Shown here piece by piece: positions 25,779 through 34,971 of a DNA stretch of 64,000 nucleotides (position 1 is the stretch's first letter; each line of letters starts with the position of its first letter). Origin of the DNA: Membranihabitans maritimus. Its GTDB lineage: Bacteria > Bacteroidota > Bacteroidia > Chitinophagales > Saprospiraceae. Location of the stretch: NCBI RefSeq assembly GCF_021729145.1, contig NZ_JAJSLW010000005.1:67946-131945 (forward strand), given 5' to 3'. Made by a program: the position numbers and the translations under genes. The notes beneath the pieces were generated by a model, which saw only the letters and a program-made list of their open reading frames with translations, made no database searches and was not told the origin of the DNA.

Positions 25779-26534
25779 TTACTTTAGTTCCATTGTAGAT
25801 TCATCTAGCACGGGTCTTTTCATATTCAGCGATTTTAGTGTATCAACAATGGTAGAAGTTACCAAATAATTCCTGTACCAACTTTGGTCAGCAGGGATAA
25901 TATGCCAGGGGATGGTACTATTATTGATAGCGTATTCGTAGGCTTCCATGTATTGATCCCATAGTTTGGCTTCTTCCCAGTCATTGGGGTTATGTTTCCA
26001 ATTTTTTTCAGGTTCATCGATTCGTTCCTGAAGTTCTTTTTTCTGATCTTCCGCTGAAATGTGAAGGTAAAATTTTAATACAGTAGTGTGGTTGTCGTAT
26101 TGCAAAAGTTCTTCAAAACTATTGATAGATGCCATTCTTCGGTGTACCCGTTCTTCATTTATCCAATTATGAACCCTTTGAATTAATATATCTTCGTAAT
26201 GGGACCTGTTGAAAATATGGATCATTCGTTTTGCCGGTACTTTCTGATGCACTCTCCAGAGAAAGTCGTGACTCAATTCCTCCTCTGTCGGGGCTTTAAA
26301 TGAAAAGCAACGGATTCCTGCCGGACTGCATTTTTCAAATGCGGCCTGGGTCGAACTATTTTTTCCGCTGGAATCCATTCCTTGCAGCACTACTAAAAGG
26401 GAATGTTTGTTTTCTGCAAAAAGGGTAGTTTGTAACTCCCCGAGTTCTTTGGCGAGTTCCTCTGTAGTGTCTTCTGTGTCGGATTTATCAATTGATTCAG
26501 GTGCTCTGGTCGAAATTTCATTTAGTCTTACCAT
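25779..26534 (-). CDS. polyphosphate kinase 2 family protein
   Basis: A 251-residue PPK2-type phosphotransferase that moves phosphate between polyphosphate and nucleotides. The Walker A-like VVLQGMDSSGKNSSTQAAF, the segment HDFLWRVHQKVPAKRMIHIFNRSHYEDIL and the DQYMEAYEYAI stretch are family marks. Length matches single-domain class I PPK2. It lies directly after DUF58 with no gap. Substrate (ADP or AMP) is not decided by sequence. Confidence 0.9.
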   Translation of the reverse strand: MVRLNEISTRAPESIDKSDTEDTTEELAKELGELQTTLFAENKHSLLVVLQGMDSSGKNSSTQAAFEKCSPAGIRCFSFKAPTEEELSHDFLWRVHQKVPAKRMIHIFNRSHYEDILIQRVHNWINEERVHRRMASINSFEELLQYDNHTTVLKFYLHISAEDQKKELQERIDEPEKNWKHNPNDWEEAKLWDQYMEAYEYAINNSTIPWHIIPADQSWYRNYLVTSTIVDTLKSLNMKRPVLDESTMELK

Positions 26535-27464
26535 TTAAATACTTTTATTTCTTCGAATTAAAAAAGCTCTTAGAACGTCATTGAAATCCCTGTTGATATC
26601 GGCTAATTGGAAGTCAATTCCAAATTGCATGCACTTTAGTTTCAAATGATTGAGGTATGAATCCATTCTTTCTCTATATACAGATTGCAGATCTTGAGGC
26701 CTTACTTTAAGTGTCTCACCGGTTTCATAGTCAATAAACTTCATTGGTTTGTTACTATATTTGAACTCCACTTCTTTCTGAAGGTCAATTACATTGAAAA
26801 CAATAACTTCATTTTTATTATATTTCAGGTGCTGTAGCGCTGAAAAAACCGGGTCGAGATTATCCATTTGGTCAAAGAAGTCGCTGAAGATCACTACTAA
26901 AGATCTTTTTTTGATCCTTTCTGCTACTTCGTGCAGGGCCTCTGCAATGTTTGTGGTTTTACTATGGTCCGGTGGATTGTGATAGATATCATCAAGGTAA
27001 GACATTAGTAGTCTCATTTGCTTCAAACTACCGGAAGCTCTTCTGTGAAGGTGAATGGATTCATCAAAAAGGGTTAGCCCAAAGGCATCTCTTTGTTTTT
27101 TCAAAAGATACATAAAAGAAGCTGATGCCAGTGCGGACCACTGAATTTTTGACAATTGATTAATGCCTTTTCCCCGGTTACTCAATGTCATGGAAGAGGA
27201 TGAATCGATCACGATCTGGCAGCGGAGGTTTGTTTCGTCGTCGTACCTTTTGTTGAATAATTTATCTGTTCGCGCAAATACTTTCCAGTCGATATTTTTA
27301 GTCGATTCCCCCGGATTATAGAGTTTATGTTCTGCAAACTCAGCAGAAAAACCGTGATATGGGCTCTGGTGCAAACCGATGATAAACCCTTCAACCACTT
27401 GCTTGGCAAGTAATTCAAAGTTTTCAACCTCGTGAAGGGAATACGTTTCATTGAGTGATGCCAT
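26535..27464 (-). CDS. DUF58 domain-containing protein
   Basis: A 309-residue cytoplasmic protein with a DUF58/vWA-like domain. FSAEFAEHKLYNPGESTKNIDWKVFARTDKLF near residue 38 onward is the DUF58 core (YNPGE, then IDWKVFARTDKL), and IVIDSSSSMTLS is a MIDAS-like loop. In many bacteria DUF58 genes neighbour MoxR ATPases; none is seen here. It starts the run DUF58-PPK2-S4-unknown-kinase-pfkA. Confidence 0.9.
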   Translation of the reverse strand: MASLNETYSLHEVENFELLAKQVVEGFIIGLHQSPYHGFSAEFAEHKLYNPGESTKNIDWKVFARTDKLFNKRYDDETNLRCQIVIDSSSSMTLSNRGKGINQLSKIQWSALASASFMYLLKKQRDAFGLTLFDESIHLHRRASGSLKQMRLLMSYLDDIYHNPPDHSKTTNIAEALHEVAERIKKRSLVVIFSDFFDQMDNLDPVFSALQHLKYNKNEVIVFNVIDLQKEVEFKYSNKPMKFIDYETGETLKVRPQDLQSVYRERMDSYLNHLKLKCMQFGIDFQLADINRDFNDVLRAFLIRRNKSI

Positions 27465-27478
27465 AGATCCAAATATAT

Positions 27479-27513
27479 AAAAAAGCCTCTACATACAATT
27501 ATGATAGAGGCTT
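27479..27513 (-). terminator. intrinsic terminator after trxA
   Basis: Arms AAGCCTCTA (27483-27491) and TAGAGGCTT (27505-27513) are a perfect 9-bp stem. On the minus strand the stem is followed by a run of T. It lies 28 bp past the trxA stop, so it separates trxA from the DUF58 run. Confidence 0.85.
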
Positions 27514-27540
27514 AATATCTTGTTAGCTAATTTATAAAAA

Positions 27541-27861
27541 TTAGGACAAGTGTTCTTCAACTTTTCCTGCAAGCGTCTGCTTTGTAGTAGCGCCTACCAA
27601 TTTATCCACGATTTCTCCATTTTTGACAAAAAGGATAGTGGGAATGCTTCGAATTCCATACTTTATTGATAAGTCAGGATTGTGGTCTACATTTACTTTT
27701 CCAATCAGGGCTTTGCCGTCGTAATCCTCTGCCAATTCCTCAATAAGAGGGCTTATCATTTTACAGGGACCGCACCATTCAGCCCAAAAATCTATAACAG
27801 TAAGGCCTTCTTTATCCAATACTTCTTCCTGGAAATTCGTGTCTGTTAATTCAAAAGCCAT
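27541..27861 (-). CDS. trxA: thioredoxin
   Basis: A 106-residue thioredoxin that reduces protein disulfides in the cytoplasm. The active site WAEWCGPCKM lies near residue 30 and the cis-Pro segment SIPTILFVKNG near 72, both standard. No signal peptide. It is a single-gene unit with a strong terminator just downstream. Confidence 0.97.
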   Translation of the reverse strand: MAFELTDTNFQEEVLDKEGLTVIDFWAEWCGPCKMISPLIEELAEDYDGKALIGKVNVDHNPDLSIKYGIRSIPTILFVKNGEIVDKLVGATTKQTLAGKVEEHLS

Positions 27862-28017
27862 TTCGCATTAATGTTTTAATTTCTAATAAATAAGGCAAAT
27901 ATCGATGAATAAACGCAAAAAATGATACGATGGTTTTAAAAAAATAAATAAATAATAAATTTATCTTTTTATTGGTTAGAACTTATAATTATTCTGTGTT
28001 TTTGAATTAAACAAATA

Positions 28018-29109
28018 ATGAAAATTACCTCAAAAAGGATCATCGCTTTTTTTAAAGATCATTCCGGATTTACTTTTGCTTTATTTGTCGGTTTTCTTAC
28101 CATGTGTTTTGGAATATGGGTGAATGCAAGCCAGGACCATGCAGATTGGTTCTATAAAACTATTTTTGTCCCGCTAAATAAAAATTTGCAATCGGTAGGT
28201 AAATTTTCGGAAGTGCCCGTCTATCAGGTTTTACTGGCCATTACATTTGTCATTATTGTAGCCGGTATTATAGGTCTTCGATCCGACTCGTGGCGCCATA
28301 TTTTATTGAATTCCCTTTTGGGCGTCACCACTTTTGTGATTTTCGTCGCTTGTTTATTTTATTGGATGTGGGGATTTAATTACGCCCAGGAATCCATTTC
28401 CAGGACTTATTTTAACAATGAGTTTGTCGAGGTCGATACCAATCAGTTTAAAGACAGGTGGAAAAGACAGACCCAACGATTAAATTATTTAAGGAGAAAT
28501 GCGCCGCTTCCTGATACGACAAAGGACTGGACAGGAACATATTACCATCATTTGCTGGATAAGGTCAAATCTACCGTCCATGATTTTGGAAAAGATTCCA
28601 GTCTCAATCCGGCATGTAAGAATTTTGTACCACCAGGTACGCTACTGCGTTTAAATACAGCGGGGTTTTATTTTCCCTTTGGATCCGAATCTTATATTGA
28701 CAAAGCCCTTTTTACCGGCCAAAAACCTTATGTAATAGCCCATGAATTGGCACATGGTTTCGGTGTGACCGATGAAGGGGATGCCAATTTTGTTGGATAT
28801 CTTTCGTGTCTCAAAAGCGAAGATTGGTTCGTGAAGTATTCAGCAGAATTTACCCTTTGGTTGTATATGGCATCTGATGGGCGGAAACTCAATCGTACAT
28901 TTCAAAATGAAATGTGGGAGTCACTTAGTACCGAAGTTAAATCTGATTTCGCTGCACGCAGAAAATTGGATGAAAGATATCCTGAATTTATGCCTAAAGT
29001 CCGAAATAAAATATACGGTTCCTATTTGTCATTTAACAAAGTAGAGGGCGGCCTCCAAAGTTACAACAGGCTGGTAAGAATGGTATTGACCTATGAAAAA
29101 TCAAACTAA
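28018..29109 (+). CDS. DUF3810 domain-containing membrane protein
   Basis: A 363-residue protein with three N-terminal membrane segments (residues about 15-32, 65-85, 95-115) and a large soluble part. HELAHGFGVTDEGDANFVGY near residue 242 is a zinc-protease-like HExxH-type motif (HELAH) with a downstream acidic residue, as in the DUF3810 family of Bacteroidota. It may be a membrane-bound metallopeptidase; the substrate is unknown. It stands alone with its own spacer on both sides. Confidence 0.88.
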   Translation: MKITSKRIIAFFKDHSGFTFALFVGFLTMCFGIWVNASQDHADWFYKTIFVPLNKNLQSVGKFSEVPVYQVLLAITFVIIVAGIIGLRSDSWRHILLNSLLGVTTFVIFVACLFYWMWGFNYAQESISRTYFNNEFVEVDTNQFKDRWKRQTQRLNYLRRNAPLPDTTKDWTGTYYHHLLDKVKSTVHDFGKDSSLNPACKNFVPPGTLLRLNTAGFYFPFGSESYIDKALFTGQKPYVIAHELAHGFGVTDEGDANFVGYLSCLKSEDWFVKYSAEFTLWLYMASDGRKLNRTFQNEMWESLSTEVKSDFAARRKLDERYPEFMPKVRNKIYGSYLSFNKVEGGLQSYNRLVRMVLTYEKSN

Positions 29110-29154
29110 GGATCTCAATGCGTATATTTTTTATGTAAATACAATAAATATTAT

Positions 29155-29162
29155 TACTTTTG
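29155..29162 (+). promoter_or_regulatory. Bacteroidota -7 box upstream of ftsE
   Basis: TACTTTTG fits the phylum -7 consensus TAnnTTTG and lies 28 bp before the ftsE ATG. I do not see a clear -33 TTTG at 19 bp upstream, so support is partial. Confidence 0.4.
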
Positions 29163-29190
29163 ATAATATGTTAATGCAAAACATCTAAAT

Positions 29191-29916
29191 ATGGACACCA
29201 TTGTAGAACCGCAAATTCAAGATTCAGTGAAAAAAGAATATGTTGACCATTATGTCCTTCAGTTGAAAAACGCTGATATATATCAGAAGGATTATATGGT
29301 GTTGAATAAAGTTAATTTGCAAATTGTACCGGGTGAATTTATTTTTTTAATTGGTAAAACAGGATCCGGTAAGTCTTCCTTACTGAAGACTATTTACGGA
29401 GCTCTTCCACTCCATGCAGGGGAAGCCACGGTAAGTGGGTTTGATATGAAATCAATTAAACGGGGAAAACTCCCTTTTTTACGTAGAAAACTTGGAATGA
29501 TTTTCCAGGATTTCTTATTACTTGATGATCGAACGGTATATGACAATTTAAAGTTTGTCTTGAAAGCCACCGGTTGGAAAGTTATTAATGAAATAGATCA
29601 AAAAATAGATAATGCACTTAAGGAAGTGGGCCTGAGATACCAGGCGCATAAATACCCTCATCAATTGTCTGGGGGCGAGAAGCAAAGGGTGGCTATTTCC
29701 AGGGCTTTATTGAATTCACCGGAATTGATTATAGCAGATGAGGCAACAGGTAATCTAGACCCTGATACCTCCCAGGAAATTCTGAATTTGATATTGAATC
29801 TTCAAAAAAATCACAATACAGCGGTTTTATTTGCGACCCATGACTATACATTAATTGAAAAGAAACCCGATGCACGGGTGCTTAAATGTGAAAAGGGGCA
29901 GATTATTGAGTTGTAA
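29191..29916 (+). CDS. ftsE: cell-division ABC ATPase FtsE
   Basis: A 241-residue ABC-type ATPase. Walker A LIGKTGSGKSSLLKTIYGAL, signature LSGGEKQRVAISRALL and Walker B LIIADEATGNLD are intact, with the FtsE-type stretch FLRRKLGMIFQDFLLLDDRTVYDN. FtsE works with FtsX at the septum to control cell-wall hydrolases. No ftsX is adjacent, as is common in this phylum. LolD-like lipoprotein exporters are a related option but the QDFLLLDDRTV stretch favours FtsE. Confidence 0.88.
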   Translation: MDTIVEPQIQDSVKKEYVDHYVLQLKNADIYQKDYMVLNKVNLQIVPGEFIFLIGKTGSGKSSLLKTIYGALPLHAGEATVSGFDMKSIKRGKLPFLRRKLGMIFQDFLLLDDRTVYDNLKFVLKATGWKVINEIDQKIDNALKEVGLRYQAHKYPHQLSGGEKQRVAISRALLNSPELIIADEATGNLDPDTSQEILNLILNLQKNHNTAVLFATHDYTLIEKKPDARVLKCEKGQIIEL

Positions 29917-29926
29917 GCCTGAAAGA

Positions 29927-29965
29927 TGGAAGCCGGGGAGTCGGAAAGTGAGATCCGGAGCCTAT
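29927..29965 (+). repeat. short fragment related to the long direct repeat flank
   Basis: The run GGAAGCCGGGGAGTCGGAAA resembles GGAAGCCGGGAGTCGGAAGT at 16562-16581, just left of repeat copy 1. It is a partial match of about 20 bp only, downstream of ftsE. Confidence 0.4.
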
Positions 29966-30153
29966 GTGCCGTAAACGGTAGAATTTGATTTAAATTTCGG
30001 CAGTAAATGAATTATTCGATTTCTATAGGATCCCTTTGATATATGCGGGCTAACTTAAGTTTCACAAGTCTCGGTTAATACGTATTACTTTCCAGGTCCG
30101 AACTTAGAGAATTTTATCTGTAATTGAAGCTAATAGAATTAGCAGTTTTTATT

Positions 30154-30924
30154 TCACTTTAACGTCCTGTTCAGGCAGTTTAATTGTTTTTCAAAGAAAT
30201 TCACATGGTAAATAGGGTAATCTTCATACCCGGTCGACCATACAACCCTTACTTTATCGATAGGAACTTTTCCAAGGATTTTTTCCTGGCTGGCATCAAT
30301 TGGGTAGATCCCCGTGAGAGAGTATCCTTCTCCTTTTTTATCCAATTTGGGATTAGATTCACTTGAATTATACAATGTGACTGTTTTCCCATCCATCATA
30401 AACAGCCTTAACAGGCTGCCTTGTTTCAATTTCCCAAATACAGTAGGGGCACTTTTACTAAGGATGTAGAAAGATAAAGTCAAATATTTATAGCCACCGT
30501 TAATGGATGTTAGCTTGCCATTTGCAACCAATAATTTTCTTTGCTGCAAATAGGGTTTTAGTTTACCCGGGGAGTAAGAAAAGAATTCTTCAAAGCCCAA
30601 TTCCCGTTTATTTTTCCCCATTAATGGGTCGTAGGTATTGATCGTATATTCACAATTGTAATCAAAAGATATGGTGGATAAATCGGGTGTGATGTTTGAG
30701 TACGAATGGTAAGGATTTATGCCATTATTCTTTTCTCGTTTTAAGAATTCAAATAATTTGGGGAATATGGTATCACCTGGAGACAGGGGACCTGAAAACC
30801 TCATTGTTGACTGAAAACCCGGCGACTGTTGTTGATGTTCAATTGCCGGCAGGTTATCGGGTAAACAAAGCACAATCAATAAAAACAGCGTTAATATTTT
30901 ATAAGAATTTGCCATAATTTCCAT
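30154..30924 (-). CDS. uncharacterised exported protein, 256 residues
   Basis: No known family is recognised. A signal peptide (residues about 1-26, hydrophobic core ILTLFLLIVLCL) is clear. Mid-protein strands such as LTLSFYILSKSAPTVFGKL and a tail with VVWSTGYEDYPIYHVNFFEK suggest a soluble beta-rich periplasmic protein. It is divergent from the M20 dipeptidase gene, with 42 bp between the starts, so the two may share a control region. Start 30924 or 30915 are both possible. Confidence 0.7.
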   Translation of the reverse strand: MEIMANSYKILTLFLLIVLCLPDNLPAIEHQQQSPGFQSTMRFSGPLSPGDTIFPKLFEFLKREKNNGINPYHSYSNITPDLSTISFDYNCEYTINTYDPLMGKNKRELGFEEFFSYSPGKLKPYLQQRKLLVANGKLTSINGGYKYLTLSFYILSKSAPTVFGKLKQGSLLRLFMMDGKTVTLYNSSESNPKLDKKGEGYSLTGIYPIDASQEKILGKVPIDKVRVVWSTGYEDYPIYHVNFFEKQLNCLNRTLK

Positions 30925-30966
30925 ATAATGCAGCGTTACAAAAATACAATAAAAATAAGAGATGCT

Positions 30967-32349
30967 ATGGAAGAATTAAAAAAGTATCTGGAATCACAAA
31001 AGGACAGATCGCTGGAAGAACTAATTCGTTTTTTGAAAATCCCTTCCATTTCTGCTGATTCTAATTACAAGGAAAGCGTAAGAGAAGCCTGTAATTGGCT
31101 GTCAGGAAGATTGGAAGAAATAGGGATACAAACGGTAAAAATATATGAAACGGATGGTCATCCTATTGTGTACGGTGAACTTATAATCGATAAAAGTTAT
31201 CCCACAGTGTTGTTTTATGGACATTATGATGTACAACCACCGGATCCTATGGATTTGTGGGATTCTGAACCTTTTGCCCCGGTCGTGAAAAAAACTAAAT
31301 TACACCCGGAAGGGGCTGTTTTTGCCAGGGGAGCTTGTGATGACAAAGGCCAATTATATATGCATGTAAAGGCAGTGGAGGCATTGATTGAAAATAATTC
31401 TCTGCAATGTAATGTGAAGTTTTTGTATGAAGGTGAAGAGGAAGTTGGTTCGGAAAATCTGGATCAATTCTGCATGGAATATAAGGATATGTTGTCCTCG
31501 GATGTTATTTTGATAAGCGATACTTCTATCTTGTCAAATGACACGCCTACCATAACAACCGGCCTTCGGGGACTGAGTTATGTTGAAGTGGAGGTTACCG
31601 GGCCCAATAAGGATTTACATAGCGGTGTTTACGGAGGGGCCGTTGCCAATCCTATAAATATTTTGTCATCAATGATAGCCTCGCTACAGGATGAAAATGG
31701 AAAAGTAACCATTCCTGGATTTTATGATGATGTAGAGATCGTTTCGGATAAGGAACGGGAGCTTATGAACGAAGCACCATTTGACCTTGAACAGTATAAG
31801 GCTGATCTTGGTATAAAAGAAGTGAAAGGTGAAAAGGGGTTTACTACTTTCGAAAGGACATCCATACGACCTACACTGGATGTCAATGGAATTTGGGGTG
31901 GGTATACCGGAGAAGGGGCGAAGACGGTCTTGCCATCAAAAGCATTTGCAAAAATTTCTATGCGGCTGGTCCCTTTTCAGGATCCCGATAAAATAACCGC
32001 TTTGTTCAAAAATCACTTTGAAAAAATAGCTCCCGAATATGTATCAGTTAAAGTAAAACCCCATCATGGAGGTCGACCTGCAGTGACCCCCATTGACTCT
32101 GAAGAATATGCGGCAGCTGAAGCTGCTATGGAAGCATCTTTTGGTAAAAAACCGATTCCAATGCGAAGTGGTGGGAGTATCCCAATTGTAGCCATGTTCA
32201 AAGAAGTACTGGAAACCGATAGCATCCTTATGGGCTTTGGCCTTGATTCGGATTCTATCCATTCCCCCAATGAGCATTATGGTTTATTTAATTTCTTTAC
32301 CGGGATAGAAACCATCGCCGGGTTTTTGAATAATTTGAGTAAGCAATAA
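30967..32349 (+). CDS. M20 family dipeptidase
   Basis: A 460-residue metallopeptidase. The zinc-ligand segments are present: FYGHYDVQPPDP, ARGACDDKGQLYMH, YEGEEEVGSENL. The lid domain follows (TGLRGLSYVEVEVTGPNKDLHSG). It should cleave dipeptides, in the cytoplasm, as there is no signal peptide. ATG 30967 (MEELKKYL) is preferred over 30928, which would begin 3 bp from the divergent gene. trmD follows after 6 bp. Confidence 0.93.
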   Translation: MEELKKYLESQKDRSLEELIRFLKIPSISADSNYKESVREACNWLSGRLEEIGIQTVKIYETDGHPIVYGELIIDKSYPTVLFYGHYDVQPPDPMDLWDSEPFAPVVKKTKLHPEGAVFARGACDDKGQLYMHVKAVEALIENNSLQCNVKFLYEGEEEVGSENLDQFCMEYKDMLSSDVILISDTSILSNDTPTITTGLRGLSYVEVEVTGPNKDLHSGVYGGAVANPINILSSMIASLQDENGKVTIPGFYDDVEIVSDKERELMNEAPFDLEQYKADLGIKEVKGEKGFTTFERTSIRPTLDVNGIWGGYTGEGAKTVLPSKAFAKISMRLVPFQDPDKITALFKNHFEKIAPEYVSVKVKPHHGGRPAVTPIDSEEYAAAEAAMEASFGKKPIPMRSGGSIPIVAMFKEVLETDSILMGFGLDSDSIHSPNEHYGLFNFFTGIETIAGFLNNLSKQ

Positions 32350-32355
32350 TAGCCT

Positions 32356-33036
32356 ATGAGAATAGATATCATTGCTACGATTCCGGAATTGTTAGATTCT
32401 CCTTTTCAACACAGTATTTTGAAAAGGGCTTCATCCAAGGGAGTTATTGATGTCAATGTGCACGATTTGCGTAAATACGGCTTGGGGAATTACAATCAAA
32501 TAGATGATTATCAATATGGTGGTGGAGCCGGGATGGTTTTGCGGATTGAACCGATTTTTAATTGTATTGAAAAACTAAAAGGACAGAGAGCATATGATGA
32601 AGTGATATATATGACACCAGATGGTCATACTTTTAACCAAAAATGGGCTAATTCCTTTTCATTGAAAAAGAATCTCATTATTTTATGCGGGCACTACAAA
32701 GGAATTGATCAGCGCATAAGGGATCATTTGGTTACCACTGAAATATCTATTGGTGATTATGTCCTGAGTGGCGGAGAATTGGCAGCTGCTGTATTGGTTG
32801 ATGCCATTTGCCGGTTGGTTCCCGGAACCATGAACGATGAATCAAGTGCCCTTGAAGATTCGTTCCAGGATGGCTTGCTAGCGCCACCGATCTACACCCG
32901 ACCGGCTGAATTTAATGGTTGGAAGGTACCTGAAATTCTCTTATCCGGACATAATGCCAACATTGAAGAATGGCGTGAGGAAATGGCATACCAAAGGACA
33001 AAAGCTCTGAGACCTGATTTGTTGGAAGATGAATGA
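32356..33036 (+). CDS. trmD: tRNA (guanosine(37)-N1)-methyltransferase
   Basis: A 226-residue SPOUT-type enzyme that methylates G37 of tRNAs. It starts [20 protein letters not shown], has [17 protein letters not shown] near residue 53, and [17 protein letters not shown] with [17 protein letters not shown], which form the trefoil-knot SAM site. It lies 6 bp after the dipeptidase gene; the usual rpsP/rplS neighbours are not here. Confidence 0.97.
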   Translation: MRIDIIATIPELLDSPFQHSILKRASSKGVIDVNVHDLRKYGLGNYNQIDDYQYGGGAGMVLRIEPIFNCIEKLKGQRAYDEVIYMTPDGHTFNQKWANSFSLKKNLIILCGHYKGIDQRIRDHLVTTEISIGDYVLSGGELAAAVLVDAICRLVPGTMNDESSALEDSFQDGLLAPPIYTRPAEFNGWKVPEILLSGHNANIEEWREEMAYQRTKALRPDLLEDE

Positions 33037-33436
33037 AATACAATGATTAGGAGTGGCCGGATACCCCTGTCGGGGAAAATGAACCAAAACGGGTGTTAAT
33101 GGACAATTTTAATTAATTCTTCTTTGGACTTTCAAAATTGGTAGCATTGATCTTGTTCTATAGTATTGGTAATATTACAATGTTCCCATTTCCCACATAA
33201 ATATACGTATTAAAGTACTTGAATAGGGACTGTATGATCGCAACATAGATAGAATAAATGGAAGTAGAAAATTATACTATTACCAGGTACAAATAATTAT
33301 TTCCAATAATAAGTAGTTTATTTATAATGGATTATATTCAAAAGGAAGAACCCTTACATTGGATTAATCGGCATAATTTTTGTTAATACTATACATATTA
33401 GATGTAGAGATAATATGTTTTATTAAATTTGTTTGT
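33037..33436. other. intergenic spacer, nothing recognised
   Basis: AT-rich spacer between trmD and the ompA-like gene. No gene, terminator or RNA is seen until the -7 box at 33437. Confidence 0.4.
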
Positions 33437-33444
33437 TACTTTTG
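33437..33444 (+). promoter_or_regulatory. Bacteroidota -7 box upstream of ompA-like gene
   Basis: TACTTTTG matches TAnnTTTG and lies 29 bp before the ATG at 33473, a spacing that fits a short leader. No clear -33 element is seen. The same box precedes ftsE at 29155-29162. Confidence 0.45.
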
Positions 33445-33472
33445 ACCAACTTTGAATATTAAAATGTTCTTC

Positions 33473-34906
33473 ATGAAACGAGGATTAGTTTTACTTCTTT
33501 TATTACTAGGATTTTTATCATATAGCCATTACGGTAATGCTCAAAATCCTTTGCAAAAAGACGCCATAAATTTCAAGGTATTATTCCTTGATTATGCGGG
33601 TCCTATTGAAGGGGATTACGGGGATTTTAAAAATTATACCAACGGCGTAGAAATTGGTTATTCTAGAAATTTGTACTCATTTTTAAATTTGAATGTACCG
33701 ATGCGTTTTGCATTAGCCAATTTCAATAATCCTCAGCAAAATGATGTTACCGGTGATATCGGAGCGCTTTTACAGGCCCAGCTATGGGAACGGGGTAAAT
33801 TATTTGTTCCGTATGTAACGGCTGGTGTGAATGGTGTATATGAATTCAAAGGGCAGCAATTTGGGCTTCAGGTACCTGCCGGTATAGGAATTGACGTCCA
33901 AATCGGAACCAGCGCCTATTTAAATGGTCAGGTGGAATATAGGTACGGTTTGGCTGAAGACCGGTCAAATATTCATGTTGGAATTGGTTTGAAATACTTG
34001 ATTGGTAAAGAAGAAGAAGAGCAAAAGGTACTGTTGAAGCCGGTCGATTTTGATAAAGATGGTATACCCGACGATGAAGATGATTGTCCTCAAATCCCGG
34101 GTTTGCCTGAATACAATGGTTGTCCCGATACTGACGGAGATGGTATTCCGGATAATGAAGACCTTTGTCCGGATATTGCCGGTTCAGCTACCGGTAATGG
34201 TTGCCCGGATAGTGATAATGATGGAATTATTGATCCTGAAGATGAGTGTCCGAATTTGCCGGGCAGTGCAGAAAATAATGGTTGTCCGAATTTCGATAAA
34301 GACGATGATGGTATTCCTGATAATAGAGATGCCTGTCCTGATCAGGCGGGTCCTGCTGCTACAAATGGATGTCCTGACAGAGATGGAGACGGAATAGCGG
34401 ATCGCGAAGATCGATGTCCGGATAGCCCTGGAACTATGGCCAATGAAGGGTGCCCGGATACTGATGGAGATGGTGTACACGATGGAATTGACAGATGTCC
34501 TGGAACTCCGGGGGATGTCAATAATGCCGGTTGTCCGTATGTAAAAGAAGAAGTGAAAGAGATTCTCGATTTTGCGAAAAGGGCCGTTCAATTTGAAGTG
34601 GGTAGTGCTACCCTTCAATCCCAATCCTATGTGGTACTGGACCAGATAGTGGAATTGATGAAGGACAATCCTACTTACGGATTACAGATTTCCGGTCATA
34701 CGGATTCGACTGGAGATGCCAATAGTAATGTTGACCTTTCTGCCCAAAGGGCCAAGGCGTGTTATGATTACTTAGTGCGGAAAGGAATAGCAGAAGACCG
34801 GTTGGATTTTGTAGGATATGGAGAAGCAAGACCCATTGCTACGAACGATACTGCAAATGGACGATCATTGAACCGAAGGGTTGAATTTGAAGTGAAATTC
34901 AAATAG
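33473..34906 (+). CDS. OmpA family protein with thrombospondin type 3 repeats
   Basis: About 477 residues: signal peptide ending in GNAQ, an N-terminal eight-strand-type barrel (to about residue 180), six calcium-binding TSP3 repeats (pattern DxDxDGIPDxxDxCP, for example DTDGDGIPDNEDLCP), then an OmpA peptidoglycan-binding domain (VQFEVGSATLQSQSY, SGHTDSTGD, SLNRRVEFEVKFK). It should tie the outer membrane to the cell wall. The start is ATG 33473 or 33464. A phylum-type -7 box precedes it and a strong terminator follows. Confidence 0.95.
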   Translation: MKRGLVLLLLLLGFLSYSHYGNAQNPLQKDAINFKVLFLDYAGPIEGDYGDFKNYTNGVEIGYSRNLYSFLNLNVPMRFALANFNNPQQNDVTGDIGALLQAQLWERGKLFVPYVTAGVNGVYEFKGQQFGLQVPAGIGIDVQIGTSAYLNGQVEYRYGLAEDRSNIHVGIGLKYLIGKEEEEQKVLLKPVDFDKDGIPDDEDDCPQIPGLPEYNGCPDTDGDGIPDNEDLCPDIAGSATGNGCPDSDNDGIIDPEDECPNLPGSAENNGCPNFDKDDDGIPDNRDACPDQAGPAATNGCPDRDGDGIADREDRCPDSPGTMANEGCPDTDGDGVHDGIDRCPGTPGDVNNAGCPYVKEEVKEILDFAKRAVQFEVGSATLQSQSYVVLDQIVELMKDNPTYGLQISGHTDSTGDANSNVDLSAQRAKACYDYLVRKGIAEDRLDFVGYGEARPIATNDTANGRSLNRRVEFEVKFK

Positions 34907-34937
34907 TTAGTTAGAATCTAATTGTAAGAAATATTTT

Positions 34938-34971
34938 AAAAAAGCTGTCTTCACATGAGGACGGCTTTTTT
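34938..34971. terminator. bidirectional intrinsic terminator
   Basis: Arms AAAAAAGCTGTC (34938-34949) and GACGGCTTTTTT (34960-34971) pair over 12 bp with one G-T wobble. A and T runs lie on both sides, so it can stop transcripts from the ompA-like gene and from the convergent glycosylase gene, whose stop codon it overlaps. Confidence 0.9.

Noticed and set aside
34030-34520. DNA tandem repeats in the ompA-like gene
   Set aside because: They are the coding form of six TSP3 calcium-binding repeats, ordinary for this protein type.
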